Under the pieces are notes generated by a model. That model was not told the DNA's origin, did not search any database, and was given only the letters and a program-made list of their open reading frames with translations. Made by a program: the position numbers and the translations under genes. Positions 19,032-28,596 of a stretch of 64,000 nt of DNA are shown piece after piece. Source of the DNA: Pseudomonas sp. IAC-BECa141 (GTDB lineage Bacteria > Pseudomonadota > Gammaproteobacteria > Pseudomonadales > Pseudomonadaceae); contig NZ_CP065410.1 of the NCBI RefSeq assembly GCF_020544405.1, forward strand, positions 2,914,001-2,978,000, written 5' to 3'. Within the stretch, counting starts at the first letter, position 1; every line of letters starts with the position of its first letter.

Positions 19032-19456
19032 GTGATTCCCGCGCACGCCGCCCGGATCGCGGGTCTTCCGGTGGCAATATCCAGCATTTGAAACTGAAAT
19101 TGGTGGTGCTGCTGATCGTCTGCGCGTTGCCGTTGTCCGGCGCGCTGTCGATGTGGCTGCGCGGGATTTCCCTGGTACCGCTGACGGCTTACGGGCTGGT
19201 CAGCGTGCTGGCGTTTTTCCTGTACTGGGCGGACAAGCGCAAGGCCCGCGCCGACGCCTGGCGTACGCCGGAAAACATCCTCCATGCGGTGGAACTGGCC
19301 GGCGGTTGGCCGGGTGCGCTGATCGCTCAACAGGTCTTCCGGCACAAGACGCGCAAGGTGTCGTTTCAGGTGCTGTTCTGGGTGATCGTGGCGTTGCATC
19401 AGGTGTTCTGGATCGATCAGTTGTTCCTGGGTTCGAACCTGCTGGCACTGTTTTAG
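19028..19456 (+). CDS. DUF1294 family membrane protein
   Basis: 142 residues. A basic N-terminal tail (about 1-22) is followed by three or four hydrophobic segments and the family pattern [17 protein letters not shown] and [17 protein letters not shown]. Many homologues carry an N-terminal cold-shock domain; this one does not. ATGA overlap with uppP suggests coupling. Function unknown. It overlaps the convergent YjbR-like gene by four bases at the 3' end. Confidence 0.75.
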   Translation: MSDSRARRPDRGSSGGNIQHLKLKLVVLLIVCALPLSGALSMWLRGISLVPLTAYGLVSVLAFFLYWADKRKARADAWRTPENILHAVELAGGWPGALIAQQVFRHKTRKVSFQVLFWVIVALHQVFWIDQLFLGSNLLALF

Positions 19457-19812
19457 AGCAACAGCCCGACCTGAGCGCGCTTCGGCAGCTTGCTCACCAC
19501 CAGTTGATGGGAGCGCTGCAACAGCCCTCGCAGTTCCTCGGCGCCCAGCGGGTAGGGCGGGTGCATGATGATCCATTGCGCCCGGGCCAGATACGGCGCC
19601 GGGTGAATGCCCGGTCGGTCGCAATGACCGAGAAACAGATCCTTGTCGACCTTGAATGCCAGCGAATCACCGCGCAGGCCCTGCAGGGCAAACATCTTGT
19701 TGCCGGCAATCGAAAACACCCGCACGCCACCCCATTTGTAGTCTTCCCGCGCGCCGGGCAAGGCCAGACAAAATTCTGCGACGTCCGTTTCGCTCATCTT
19801 TCCTTGTTTCAT
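19453..19812 (-). CDS. MmcQ/YjbR family protein
   Basis: 119 residues. The patterns CLALPGAREDYKWGG, VFSIAGNKMFAL and PYLARAQWIIMHPP are characteristic of this small DNA-binding-like (CyaY-like fold) family of unknown role. The start at 19812 overlaps the LysR stop (ATGA). A second in-frame ATG at 19797 (MSETDV) has a good AAGGA RBS and is equally possible. Cotranscribed with the LysR gene upstream. Confidence 0.8.
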   Translation of the reverse strand: MKQGKMSETDVAEFCLALPGAREDYKWGGVRVFSIAGNKMFALQGLRGDSLAFKVDKDLFLGHCDRPGIHPAPYLARAQWIIMHPPYPLGAEELRGLLQRSHQLVVSKLPKRAQVGLLL

Positions 19813-20717
19813 AACAGCCGTTCTCCACAGGCGTTGAACGATTCGACCAGATGATCGATCCACGCGCGCACCGCCGGCATCACCCCGCGCCGATGCGGAT
19901 ACACCGCTTGCAGCCAGCCGCCGGGCAATGACCAGTCCGGCAGCAATTGCACCAGCGTGCCGTTATCCAGCTCCGCTTCGCAATACATCATCGGCAATAG
20001 AGTGAAACCCTGTCCGGCCAGCACGCACGCCTTGCGCACGATGAAATCGTCGATGCCCAGCCGGGCTTCCAGTGCCAGGTCGCAACTTTTGCCGTGCTGA
20101 TCGAGCAGGCGCACATGCACCATGCGATCCGCCTCCAGGGCGCCCAGCACCGGCAGGCTCTTCAGGTCCTGCGGATGATTGATTTCCACTCCCTGTATAA
20201 AGGAAGGGCTCGCCACCACCACCATTTGTGCCTGACGCAGCCGGCGGGTCACCAGCATCGGTTCTTCATCGCCGTGTTCGCGCACACGCAGGGCCACGTC
20301 AATGCCTTCGGTGATGAGGTCGACCCGGCGATTGAGCAGGGTCACTTCCAGTTGCACCTGGGGATATTTGCCAAGGAAATTGCTGATCACCACCGGCAGC
20401 ATTTCATGGGCCAGCCCGGTCGGACTCGAAACCCGCAGGCGACCGCGAGGCTCGCTGGACATGCTGGCCACCGTTTCATCGGCCATTTCCGCTTCCAGCA
20501 GCATCGCCTGACAGTGACGCAGATATCGCTCGCCGACCGCCGTCAGCTTCAGTTGGCGAGTGGTGCGTTGCAGCAGACGCGCGCCGAGGCGCTCTTCCAG
20601 CTCGGCGATGCGCCGCGAGAGGCGTGACTTGGGGATGCCGAGCAAGCGGCCAGCGGCGGCGAATCCGCCGGCCTCCACCACTTTGGCGAAATAGTAGAGA
20701 TCGTTGAGGTCTTGCAT
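19809..20717 (-). CDS. LysR-type transcriptional regulator
   Basis: 302 residues. N-terminal winged HTH (about 1-60: DLYYFAKVVEAGGFAAAGRLLGIPKSRLSRRI) and a C-terminal substrate-binding fold with SSPTGLAHEMLPVVISNF. This is the DNA-binding subgroup typical of Pseudomonas regulators that control divergent quinone or azo reductases and pirin-type genes. It is divergent from azoR across 128 bp, which contains an ATCAGTGGGACAAACTAT stretch as the likely operator. Regulation of azoR is inferred from this arrangement. Confidence 0.9.
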   Translation of the reverse strand: MQDLNDLYYFAKVVEAGGFAAAGRLLGIPKSRLSRRIAELEERLGARLLQRTTRQLKLTAVGERYLRHCQAMLLEAEMADETVASMSSEPRGRLRVSSPTGLAHEMLPVVISNFLGKYPQVQLEVTLLNRRVDLITEGIDVALRVREHGDEEPMLVTRRLRQAQMVVVASPSFIQGVEINHPQDLKSLPVLGALEADRMVHVRLLDQHGKSCDLALEARLGIDDFIVRKACVLAGQGFTLLPMMYCEAELDNGTLVQLLPDWSLPGGWLQAVYPHRRGVMPAVRAWIDHLVESFNACGERLL

Positions 20718-20845
20718 GGGGGAAATCCGACTGTTCTATCAGTGGGACAAACTATCGCATTGTTGCCGTCTAATCAGCTATTGGTTTCATCGGTAGGATT
20801 GCCACCATTCCGTCGCCGCCGGCGATTCATTCCAGGAGATTCCAC

Positions 20846-21457
20846 ATGAAACTGCTGCACATCGATTCGAGCATTCTGGGCGACAACTCCGCTTCCCGTC
20901 AGCTGAGCAGCCAAGTGACTCAAGCCTGGCAAGCCGCCGAGCCAAGCGCTGTCGTGACCTACCGCGACCTGGCCGCCGACGCTATCAGCCACTTCTCGTC
21001 GACCACCCTGGTTGCTGCCGGCACCACCGCTGAACTGCGCAACGCCGCACAACAGCACGAAGCCGAACTGAGCGCCACCACCCTGGCCGAGTTCATCGCC
21101 GCCGACGCCATCGTCGTGGCTGCACCGATGTACAACTTCACCGTGCCGACCCAACTCAAAGCCTGGATCGACCGCATCGCCGTTGCCGGCCAGACTTTCC
21201 GTTACACCGAAGCCGGCCCTGAAGGTCTGTGCGGCGGCAAGAAAGTGGTGATCGTGTCCACCGCTGGCGGTATCCACGCCGGTCAGGCTTCGGGCGTGGC
21301 CCACGAAGACTACCTGAAACTGGTATTCGGCTTCCTCGGCATCACCGACATCGAAGTCGTGCGTGCCGAAGGCCTGGCCTACGGCGAAGAAGTGCGTAAC
21401 AACGCGATGACTGCCGCTCAAGCGAAGATCAGCGAGCAACTGTTCGCCGCCGCGTAA
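20846..21457 (+). CDS. azoR: FMN-dependent NADH-azoreductase
   Basis: 203 residues with a flavodoxin-like fold. The FMN-phosphate site follows [17 protein letters not shown], and the catalytic-site stretches [17 protein letters not shown] and [11 protein letters not shown] are intact. It reduces quinones and azo compounds by two-electron transfer with NADH. CAGGAGATTCCAC precedes the ATG. Divergent from the LysR gene and closed by a hairpin terminator. Confidence 0.93.
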   Translation: MKLLHIDSSILGDNSASRQLSSQVTQAWQAAEPSAVVTYRDLAADAISHFSSTTLVAAGTTAELRNAAQQHEAELSATTLAEFIAADAIVVAAPMYNFTVPTQLKAWIDRIAVAGQTFRYTEAGPEGLCGGKKVVIVSTAGGIHAGQASGVAHEDYLKLVFGFLGITDIEVVRAEGLAYGEEVRNNAMTAAQAKISEQLFAAA

Positions 21458-21497
21458 GGCTTGCGTAAAGAACAGCTCCTGTTCAGGCAAACCCTCA

Positions 21498-21545
21498 AAA
21501 ACTCTGTATTCTGGTTCCGCAAGGGCCAGATACAGAGTTTTTTGT
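21498..21545 (+). terminator. Intrinsic terminator of azoR
   Basis: Stem AACTCTGTAT-(T)-CTGG (21500-21514) pairs with CCAG-ATACAGAGTT (21526-21539) with one bulged base, followed by a run of T's to 21543. Confidence 0.9.
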
Positions 21546-21692
21546 TTCTGACTGTTACATAATCTGGCCCGGGTTATGCAGTCCGATGATCAACGTCTGA
21601 GTGCAACGCCGCGCCGGATCACCGAACCTCGGAATCTCGGGCGTCGAACTCCACGGATCTTTCGATTGAGTAACAACAGGGTGGGGCATCCC

Positions 21693-22730
21693 ATGATGCG
21701 TCTTTGTGCAGCGTTACTGATTTGCCTGCTCGGCAGCCTGAATTCAGTGCACGCTGCGCCCGGGCAGCACCCGCGCTGGAGCGTCGGGTATCACGAGATG
21801 ACGTTCCTCGATCCGCTCGACCTGCAACCGATGCGCGCCATCGCGTTCTATCCCTCCAGCGACCGCGAGCATCTTAGTCTGCTTGAAGGCTATTCGGTCG
21901 AGGCCGGCGAAGACACCAAAGTCGCCATCGGCCGTTTCCCGATGCTGATGTTGTCTCATGGCAACACCGGCACGCCGCTGGCGCTGCACGACCTGGCCAC
22001 GTCACTGGCCCGCAAGGGTTTTGTGGTGGTGGCGGTGATTCACCCCGGCGACAACTCCAAGGATCACAGCCGCCTCGGCACACTGAGCAACCTTTATGGT
22101 CGGCCGATCCAGATTTCCGAAGCCATTACCGCCACGCTGGGCGATCGCACGCTCGCGCCGTATGTCAACGCCGAACAGGTTGGCGTGATCGGCTATTCGG
22201 CGGGCGGCGAAACAGCGTTGATTCTGTCCGGTGCACAGCCTGATCTGGATCGTCTGCGCCGTTACTGCCAGGAGCGCCCGGACGACCGCGACGCCTGCAA
22301 CACTCAAGGTGAGTTGATTGTCGACCGCGACGATCTGCAACCGGTGGCCGATCCGCGCGTTCATGCATTGCTGCTGATGGCGCCGCTGAGTCTCAAGTTT
22401 GGTCGTCACACTCTGGCCGATGTGCATGTGCCAGTGCTGCTGTACAGCGGGGACGGTGACAAACTGGTGGCTTTCGACAAAAACGCCGCGGCCCTGGCGC
22501 GCAAGCTGCCGACTGCGCCGGATTTCAAACTGTTGGCCGGGGCGGGGCACTTCGTGTTCATGGCGCCGTGCACCGAAGAGCAGATCCTCGCCATGCCGGC
22601 GTTGTGCACCGATGCCGATGGTGTGGACCGCGAAGACATCCACCGCAACCTGATTTCCGAGGCCGGGCGGTTCTTCTCCCATGCCTTGGGCAGGCCGACC
22701 CGCGCGGGAATGCAGACGGCGGATCAGTGA
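21693..22730 (+). CDS. Exported alpha/beta hydrolase, PAF-acetylhydrolase/dienelactone-hydrolase-like
   Basis: 345 residues. The start at MMRLCAALLICLLGSLNSVHA gives a clean signal peptide; GGGTGGGGCATCCC lies before it. The catalytic triad is visible: nucleophile elbow GYSAGGET (Ser), an Asp in YSGDGDKLV and His in GAGHFVF. An inserted Cys-bearing region (YCQERPDDRDACN, PCTEEQ, LCTD) may be disulphide-bonded in the periplasm. Substrate unknown. Start codon choice between the two adjacent ATGs is arbitrary. Confidence 0.8.
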   Translation: MMRLCAALLICLLGSLNSVHAAPGQHPRWSVGYHEMTFLDPLDLQPMRAIAFYPSSDREHLSLLEGYSVEAGEDTKVAIGRFPMLMLSHGNTGTPLALHDLATSLARKGFVVVAVIHPGDNSKDHSRLGTLSNLYGRPIQISEAITATLGDRTLAPYVNAEQVGVIGYSAGGETALILSGAQPDLDRLRRYCQERPDDRDACNTQGELIVDRDDLQPVADPRVHALLLMAPLSLKFGRHTLADVHVPVLLYSGDGDKLVAFDKNAAALARKLPTAPDFKLLAGAGHFVFMAPCTEEQILAMPALCTDADGVDREDIHRNLISEAGRFFSHALGRPTRAGMQTADQ

Positions 22731-22734
22731 GCGC

Positions 22735-23922
22735 TTACGCCATGGCCCGGCGCTTGAGCAGCAAGGTCAATCCCAGTCCGGTCACGGACAGCACGGCCGC
22801 ACTGAAGAAAATCCACGAATAGCCAAGATTCAGCGCCACCGCGCCCATCAACGGCCCGGCAATCGCCAACGCCAGATCGAAAAACACGGCATAAGCACTC
22901 AGCCCTGCGCCGCGACTGGAGTTGGGCACTTGCTTGATTGCTTCGACGCCCAGCGCCGGGTACACCAGCGACAGGCCGAAACCGGCCAGACCGGCACCGA
23001 TCAAGGCATACGCAGTCGAAGGCGCCAGCCACAGCATGACCAGGCCGACGGTTTCGATGGTCATGCAGGCAATCGCCGAGGTGAATCCGCCGAAACGCCC
23101 GATGGCTGAAATGAACAGCAGGCGCGACAGAATGAAACACACACCGAACACAGTCAGGCAGTACGCCGCGCCGGTCCAGCCGCGATTGAGGTAATACAGA
23201 GTAATGAAGGTGGTCAGCGTGCCGTACCCGATCGACGCCAGGCTCAGACTGGCACCGAACGGCGCAATCCGCCCGAATACCGCCCAGAACGGCAGTCTTT
23301 CACCGCGCACCACCGGCACCGACGGCTTGTTGCGGATCAACAGCAAGGCGCCGGCCGCGAGCAATGACAAAGCGATGCCGAGGCTCTCGAAACCATAGTC
23401 GGCGACCATCACTACGCCCAGCGGCGCGCCGATGGCAATCGCACCGTAAGACGCGATGCCGTTCCACGAAATGGAGCGCGCGGTGTGTTCGGCACCGACC
23501 TGGCCCATACACCAACTGATAGTGCCAACGCCGATCAGGCCCTGGGCGATCCCCAGCAGCAGACGACCGACGATCAGGATCGACAGGCTCAACAGCGGCA
23601 AGCTCTGCAACAGCGTCGAAACCAGCGTCAGCACACCGCTGAGCACAATCCCCGACAAGCCATACACAATCGCCCGCTTGGTGCCGACGGTGTCCGACAT
23701 GCGCCCGGCCATCGGCCGGCTGAGCAGGGTGGCCAGGTATTGCGAACCGATTACCAGCCCCGCGATCACGGCGCTGAATCCAAGCTGTTCGTGGACATAA
23801 CCGGGCAGCACCGCAATCGGCAAACCGATGCAGAGGAAGGCGATAAAGGTATAGAAAACGATAGAGACGATCTGCAGGGTGATCGCCATGGAGCTTTGCG
23901 GAGGCTTTTGCTGCGCAGACAT
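22735..23922 (-). CDS. MFS transporter, YhhS/YfcJ-like
   Basis: 395 residues with 12 predicted membrane segments. The MFS signature between helices 2 and 3 reads SRPMAGRMSDTVGTKRAI. Start chosen at MSAQQKPPQSS because the upstream extension consists of a repeat element and non-coding sequence. The family exports arabinose-like sugars or drugs, and the substrate here is unknown. It ends 4 bases from the convergent hydrolase, so the two 3' ends abut without a terminator. Confidence 0.85.
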   Translation of the reverse strand: MSAQQKPPQSSMAITLQIVSIVFYTFIAFLCIGLPIAVLPGYVHEQLGFSAVIAGLVIGSQYLATLLSRPMAGRMSDTVGTKRAIVYGLSGIVLSGVLTLVSTLLQSLPLLSLSILIVGRLLLGIAQGLIGVGTISWCMGQVGAEHTARSISWNGIASYGAIAIGAPLGVVMVADYGFESLGIALSLLAAGALLLIRNKPSVPVVRGERLPFWAVFGRIAPFGASLSLASIGYGTLTTFITLYYLNRGWTGAAYCLTVFGVCFILSRLLFISAIGRFGGFTSAIACMTIETVGLVMLWLAPSTAYALIGAGLAGFGLSLVYPALGVEAIKQVPNSSRGAGLSAYAVFFDLALAIAGPLMGAVALNLGYSWIFFSAAVLSVTGLGLTLLLKRRAMA

Positions 23923-24042
23923 GAGGGCTCGTTCGCGGGCGGCGGTGGGAGAGTCCGCATCATGGCTCGGCGCTGAAATAAAAGAAAGCAGGCTAACGAT
24001 CGTTTCCACGCACCACGCACCACGCACTAACGTCCTCACGTT

Positions 24043-24154
24043 GATCGTTCCCACGCTCCGCGTGGGAATGCAGCCCGGGACGCTCCGCGTCCCTTCCAGA
24101 GCTGGAACGCGGAGCGTCCCTTGAGGCATTCCCACGCAGAGCATGGGAACGATC
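24043..24154. repeat. 112-bp palindromic interspersed repeat (GATCGTTCCCACGC...GCATGGGAACGATC)
   Basis: Both ends carry inverted copies of a unit reading GATCGTTCCCACGCTCCGCG, then an internal pair of GGGACGCTCCGCGTCCC and GGAACGCGGAGCGTCCC. A half-copy of the same unit occurs at 47226-47277 in this window. This is a Pseudomonas REP-like element, about 120 bases upstream of the MFS start and next to the ybiT terminator. Confidence 0.85.
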
Positions 24155-24163
24155 AGGAATGAG

Positions 24164-24195
24164 CAAAAAAAGCCCTGTCACAAGGACAGGGCTTT
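24164..24195 (-). terminator. Intrinsic terminator of ybiT
   Basis: Stem AAAGCCCTGTC (24169-24179), loop ACAAG, stem GACAGGGCTTT (24185-24195). On the minus strand it is followed by a seven-U run. Confidence 0.92.
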
Positions 24196-24216
24196 CTGTT
24201 TACCGCTCGATTCGAC

Positions 24217-25803
24217 TCAGAACACCACGCCTTGGCTGCGCAGGTAATCGTCGTAGGTGCCGCTGAAGTCGGTCACGCCGTTCGGGCTCAGCTCGATGAT
24301 GCGCGTGGCCAGGGACGATACGAACTCACGGTCATGGCTGACGAAGATCAGCGTGCCCGGGTAGTTTTCCAGCGCCAGGTTCAGCGCCTCGATCGATTCC
24401 ATGTCCAGGTGGTTGGTCGGTTCGTCCATCACCAGAACGTTCGGCTTTTGCAGGATCAGCTTGCCGAACAGCATGCGACCTTGCTCACCACCGGAGATCA
24501 CCTTCACCGACTTGAGGATCTCGTCGTTGGAGAACAGCATGCGGCCCAAGGTGCCACGGATCATTTGTTCGCCCTGAGTCCACTGACCCATCCAGTCGAA
24601 CAGGCTCACATCGTCTTCGAAGTCGTGGGCGTGGTCCTGAGCGTAGTAACCCAGTTCCGCGCTTTCGGTCCACTTCACGGAACCAGTGTCCGGGGTCAGT
24701 TCGCCCATCAGGGTGCGCAGCAGGGTGGTCTTGCCGATCCCGTTCGGGCCGATGATCGCCACGCGCTCGCCGGCTTCAACGGTAAAGCTGAAGTTCTTGA
24801 ACAGGGTCTTGCCGTCGAAGCCCTTGGACATCTGCTCGATGGTCACGGCCTGACGGTGCAGCTTTTTGGTCTGTTCGAAGCGGATGAACGGACTCACGCG
24901 GCTCGATGGCTTGACCTCGGCCAGCTGGATCTTGTCGATCTGCTTGGCACGGGAAGTGGCCTGTTTGGCTTTCGAGGCGTTGGCCGAGAAGCGGCTGACG
25001 AACGTTTGCAGTTCGGCGATCTGGGCTTTCTTCTTGGCGTTGTCCGACAGCAGTTGCTCGCGGGACTGGGTCGCCGCCGTCATGTACTCGTCGTAGTTGC
25101 CCGGGAACAGGCGCAGCTCGCCGTAGTCCAGGTCGGCCATGTGGGTGCAGACGCTGTTCAGGAAGTGACGGTCGTGGGAAATGATGATCATGGTGCTGTT
25201 ACGCGCCGTCAAAATCGTTTCCAGCCAGCGGATGGTGTTGATGTCCAGGTGGTTGGTCGGTTCGTCGAGCAGCAGCACTTCCGGATCGGAGAACAGCGCC
25301 TGGGCCAACAGAACGCGGAGTTTCCAGCCTGGCGCCACTTCGGTCATCGGGCCGAAATGCTGTTCCAGCGGAATGCCCAGACCCAGCAGCAGTTCACCGG
25401 CACGGGATTCGGCGGTGTAGCCGTCCATCTCGGCGAACTCGGTTTCCAGCTCGGCCACGGCCATGCCGTCTTCTTCGCTCATTTCCGGCAGCGAGTAGAT
25501 GCGGTCGCGCTCGGCCTTGACCTTCCACAGCTCTTCGTGACCCATGATCACGGTGTCGATCACAGTAAATTCTTCGTAGGCGAACTGATCCTGACGCAGC
25601 TTACCCAGGCGCACGTTCGGCTCGAGCATTACCTGGCCGGCAGACGGCTCAAGATCGCCACCGAGGATTTTCATGAAGGTCGACTTGCCGCAACCGTTGG
25701 CGCCGATCAGGCCATAACGGTTGCCGTTGTTGAATTTGACCGAAACGTTTTCAAACAGCGGCTTGGCGCCGAACTGCATGGTGATGTTAGCTGTAGAAAT
25801 CAA
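24217..25803 (-). CDS. ybiT: ABC-F translation factor YbiT
   Basis: 528 residues, two ABC ATPase domains in tandem with no membrane domain. Walker [10 protein letters not shown] and GPNGIGKTT; Walker [12 protein letters not shown] and [10 protein letters not shown]; signature ISGGEQGRM. The ABC-F inter-domain linker ([27 protein letters not shown]) follows the first cassette. Whole-length similarity to E. coli YbiT (530 aa) is recognisable. The start is TTG at 25803 ([11 protein letters not shown]), with AGGAAAAACC upstream. An ABC-F factor acts on stalled or antibiotic-bound ribosomes. The long open frame upstream of TTG is not translated by this reading. Confidence 0.92.
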   Translation of the reverse strand: MISTANITMQFGAKPLFENVSVKFNNGNRYGLIGANGCGKSTFMKILGGDLEPSAGQVMLEPNVRLGKLRQDQFAYEEFTVIDTVIMGHEELWKVKAERDRIYSLPEMSEEDGMAVAELETEFAEMDGYTAESRAGELLLGLGIPLEQHFGPMTEVAPGWKLRVLLAQALFSDPEVLLLDEPTNHLDINTIRWLETILTARNSTMIIISHDRHFLNSVCTHMADLDYGELRLFPGNYDEYMTAATQSREQLLSDNAKKKAQIAELQTFVSRFSANASKAKQATSRAKQIDKIQLAEVKPSSRVSPFIRFEQTKKLHRQAVTIEQMSKGFDGKTLFKNFSFTVEAGERVAIIGPNGIGKTTLLRTLMGELTPDTGSVKWTESAELGYYAQDHAHDFEDDVSLFDWMGQWTQGEQMIRGTLGRMLFSNDEILKSVKVISGGEQGRMLFGKLILQKPNVLVMDEPTNHLDMESIEALNLALENYPGTLIFVSHDREFVSSLATRIIELSPNGVTDFSGTYDDYLRSQGVVF

Positions 25804-26182
25804 AGGTTTTTCCTGCGAAGCATTCTGAAAAGCGAGGTGCGGCCGGAGCGCTTGGCCCGAGTCGAAGTGCGCTGAGGCGGGGCAATTCCCGTCATCAACC
25901 AAGGGGGGCGCGTAAAGTTTGGCGGCGATTGTACTGGTCTGGCTCTTTAAACGATAGGGCAGTGACACCCGGAGTGCCGATTGGTGCAATCGCGGGACAG
26001 TTTTTCACAGATGAAGGTTCACTATTGGTTACAAACTGTGGCTAAAATGCCATCCATTCACCCGGCGCCCTTCCAGCGCGCGGGCTCAGGGATGTGCCAC
26101 CGGGGCGCTGTTTTGTATTCAGACACTGCGAAAGGCCTGTTGCCAACGCCTGAAAGGCGCGCAGTTTGTTCACTTCTGACGT
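25804..26182. other. 379-bp divergent intergenic region between ybiT and lpxO-like gene
   Basis: No gene seen. It must hold two divergent promoters. A loose -35/-10 pair (TTCACT near 26017, TAAAAT near 26042) could serve the plus-strand gene with 19-bp spacing, weakly. Confidence 0.4.
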
Positions 26183-27094
26183 GTGACGATTTCCGTGAAA
26201 CTCATCATTGCCGCTGTATATGTCATTTCCATTGCATACGTTCACCTGCGGGGGCGCGTGCGCCACAAACTAGGTCGTCAACTGAGCGATCACTCTTCGT
26301 TCCTGGCACCGATCAACTGCTTTCTTTATCTGTTCTCGAAAAAGCCCAATACCCCGTATCTGGACCCGAAAGACTTCCCCGACCTGACTCCATTGCAGAC
26401 GCACTGGGAAGAGATCCGCGAGGAAGGCCGCAATCTGCTGCGTGCAGGCGAGATCAAGCGCTCGAACCAGTACGACGATGTTGGTTTCAACTCGTTCTTC
26501 AAGACCGGCTGGAAGCGTTTCTACCTGAAGTGGTACGGCGACAGCCACCCGTCGGCGCTGCAACTGTGCCCGCGCACCACTGAGCTGGTGCAGAGCATCG
26601 GCTCGATCAAGGCCGCGATGTTCGCCGAATTGCCGCCGGGCTCGAAACTGGTGCGTCACCGCGACCCGTACGCCGGTTCCTACCGTTATCACCTGGGGCT
26701 GGAAACGCCGAACGATGCCGGTTGCTACATCAACGTCGATGGCGAGAACTATCACTGGCGTGATGGCGAAGCGGTGATGTTCGACGAGACCTTCATTCAT
26801 TACGCGGAAAACACCACTGACCAGAACCGCATCATCCTGTTCTGTGACGTTGAGCGTCCGATGAAGTACCGCTGGGCAGCGGCATTCAACGGCTGGTTCA
26901 GCCGCAACGTGATGTCGGCAGCCGGCGCACCGAACGATGCCGGTGACCGCACCGGTGGCATCAACCGCTTGTTTACCAAAATCTACAAGATTCGCCTGCG
27001 TGGCAAAGAGCTGAAAAAGCGCAATCGCAAGCTTTACTACATGGAAAAGTGGGCGATCTTCGGCGGTCTGCTGGCGATCTTCATTCTGATCTGA
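26183..27094 (+). CDS. lpxO: Lipid A hydroxylase LpxO-like (aspartyl/asparaginyl beta-hydroxylase family)
   Basis: 303 residues from GTG at 26183; a second GTG at 26195 (KLIIAAVYV) gives a form with the membrane anchor first and is equally possible, since neither has a strong RBS. N-terminal and C-terminal hydrophobic anchors flank a cupin-like Fe(II)/2-oxoglutarate dioxygenase. Metal ligands fit HRD in KLVRHRDPYAGSYRYHLG and His in FIHYAENTTDQNRII, with the oxoglutarate-binding Arg in NRIILF. LpxO hydroxylates secondary acyl chains of lipid A. Other family members act on proteins or peptides, so the substrate is inferred from overall similarity to LpxO. Confidence 0.78.
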   Translation: MTISVKLIIAAVYVISIAYVHLRGRVRHKLGRQLSDHSSFLAPINCFLYLFSKKPNTPYLDPKDFPDLTPLQTHWEEIREEGRNLLRAGEIKRSNQYDDVGFNSFFKTGWKRFYLKWYGDSHPSALQLCPRTTELVQSIGSIKAAMFAELPPGSKLVRHRDPYAGSYRYHLGLETPNDAGCYINVDGENYHWRDGEAVMFDETFIHYAENTTDQNRIILFCDVERPMKYRWAAAFNGWFSRNVMSAAGAPNDAGDRTGGINRLFTKIYKIRLRGKELKKRNRKLYYMEKWAIFGGLLAIFILI

Positions 27095-27096
27095 CG

Positions 27097-27137
27097 AATC
27101 GGGCGACTGTTGAAAGACAGTCGCCCGATTTGATTTT
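27097..27137. terminator. Bidirectional terminator between lpxO-like gene and ku
   Basis: Perfect 14-bp stem AATCGGGCGACTGT (27097-27110) / ACAGTCGCCCGATT (27117-27130) with a 6-base loop, then TGATTTT. Confidence 0.88.
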
Positions 27138-27997
27138 CACGACGCTTTTTTGGTCTTCTTCGCCGTTGTTGACTTGCTGGCGGTCTTCTTCGCCGGTTTG
27201 GCCGGAGCCTTCCCGCCGAGACTGCGCTTGAGCAGTTCGGTCAGGTCGATAACATCGGCCGATTTGCGCTCTTCTTCGCCCTCAACGGTCTCAACGTCTT
27301 CGATCTTGCCCTCATGGGCCTTCTTGTCCACCAGCGCCATGATCTTGTTTTCGAACTCGTCCTTGTAGTCCTCGGGCGTCCAGTCCGCGGTCATGTCTTC
27401 AACCAGCCGTTTGGCCATTTCCAGCTCGCCCTTCGCCAACTGCGGCTTGGTCACTTCACTGCCCAGCGCCAGTTCATCGAGGCTGCGCACTTCCTGAGGC
27501 CAGCGCAGCTTTACCAGCACCAGCGCCGACTCCAGCGGCATCAACGCCGCCAGATACTGGCGCGTGTGTAAAACCACGCGGGCGAGGGCGACCTTCCGGG
27601 TTTTGCTCAAGGTTTCACGCAGCAATGCGTAGACCTTGCCACCGCGTTTGTCGGGGGCCAGGTAATAGGGCGTGTCGATGTTCTGCAAAGGGATCTGTTC
27701 ACTGTCGACGAAAGCGAAAATGTCGATGGTCTGGGTCGACACCGGGTGCGCCGAACGGATTTCTTCCTCGCTGAGCACCACATAGCGGCCTTTTTCGAAT
27801 TGCACGCCTTTGACGATGTGCTCTTTGGTGACCTCCTTGCCGGTGACCTTGTTGACCCGTTTATAGCCGACCGGGTCCATGCTGCGGCTGTCGAGCCAGT
27901 CGAAGTCAACGCCGTGTGACGAGGTCGCCGAAACCAGAGCCACAGGGATATGCACCAGACCGAAACTGATTGCGCCTTTCCAGATTGCCCGAGCCAT
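27137..27997 (-). CDS. ku: Ku protein of bacterial non-homologous end joining
   Basis: 286 residues from MARAIWKGAISFGLVHIPVAL, chosen because CTTGGAGAACAGCACC precedes it. Contains the Ku beta-barrel core, with KGVQFEKGRYVVLSEEE and the DTPYYLAPDKRGGKVYALL signature. The C-terminal tail is Lys/Ala-rich (KKTASKSTTAKKTKKAS) and probably contacts DNA. Homodimeric Ku binds ends and recruits LigD. No ligD gene is in this window, so the partner is elsewhere or absent. Confidence 0.93.
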   Translation of the reverse strand: MARAIWKGAISFGLVHIPVALVSATSSHGVDFDWLDSRSMDPVGYKRVNKVTGKEVTKEHIVKGVQFEKGRYVVLSEEEIRSAHPVSTQTIDIFAFVDSEQIPLQNIDTPYYLAPDKRGGKVYALLRETLSKTRKVALARVVLHTRQYLAALMPLESALVLVKLRWPQEVRSLDELALGSEVTKPQLAKGELEMAKRLVEDMTADWTPEDYKDEFENKIMALVDKKAHEGKIEDVETVEGEEERKSADVIDLTELLKRSLGGKAPAKPAKKTASKSTTAKKTKKAS

Positions 27998-28204
27998 GGT
28001 GCTGTTCTCCAAGTGATGTTCGGGTGACCCGTGGCCCGGCGCAAAAGTTTCCGTTGTTTGCGGAGGCGGCGGTAAACGGCAGGTCAAGCCGTGTTACATC
28101 TTGTTTAGCGGTAACGGGTTAACAAATCCGAACCCACGGCGTAGCGTGGACTCGAAGGCTCTAAGCCACGTGCATCAAAACACGCACATCCAGAGAGGCC
28201 GCTC

Positions 28205-28546
28205 ATGAACCGTTTCCTGCTAGGCATTGCGTTGCTGGCCCTCAGTGGCGGGCTGGTTCACGCCGAGGGCGCAACCACGTATTCATCGCTGTTGCTGGCA
28301 CAAAGTCCGACCGGCAACAGCAACAACCCCTACAACAGCCCGATCCGCCGGGCGAATCCCAACAGCATGCAGGGCACCCAGCCCAGCGCTCCGCCGCTTC
28401 GCGGGCCGAACACGGTGCCAGTGCCCCGGCCACCGACCCTGGAAAACCGCGGTATCGGCAACGGTCAGCCGCCGCGCTCCGTTCCGAGCAAGCCCCCCAC
28501 CTTCATTCCCAATCCTCCGGCCCGTGACAGCGGGAGCAACCGTTGA
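28205..28546 (+). CDS. Small secreted Pro/Asn-rich protein, unknown function
   Basis: 113 residues with a signal peptide (MNRFLLGIALLALSGGLVHA), then a low-complexity body rich in Pro, Asn, Ser and Gly (PSAPPLRGPNTVPVPRPP). AGAGAGGCCGCTC is the RBS. It is 50 bases upstream of the PQQ-type dehydrogenase gene and probably cotranscribed with it. Not recognised; disordered periplasmic or wall-facing role possible. Confidence 0.65.
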   Translation: MNRFLLGIALLALSGGLVHAEGATTYSSLLLAQSPTGNSNNPYNSPIRRANPNSMQGTQPSAPPLRGPNTVPVPRPPTLENRGIGNGQPPRSVPSKPPTFIPNPPARDSGSNR

Positions 28547-28596
28547 ATGGCAGAGCCACTTCTGTCAGCCCTTCAAACGAACAAAAGGAATCGTGC

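Noticed and set aside
24232..25875. 547-codon plus-strand frame opposite ybiT
   Set aside because: Shadow of the ABC-F gene; amino-acid composition is artefactual.
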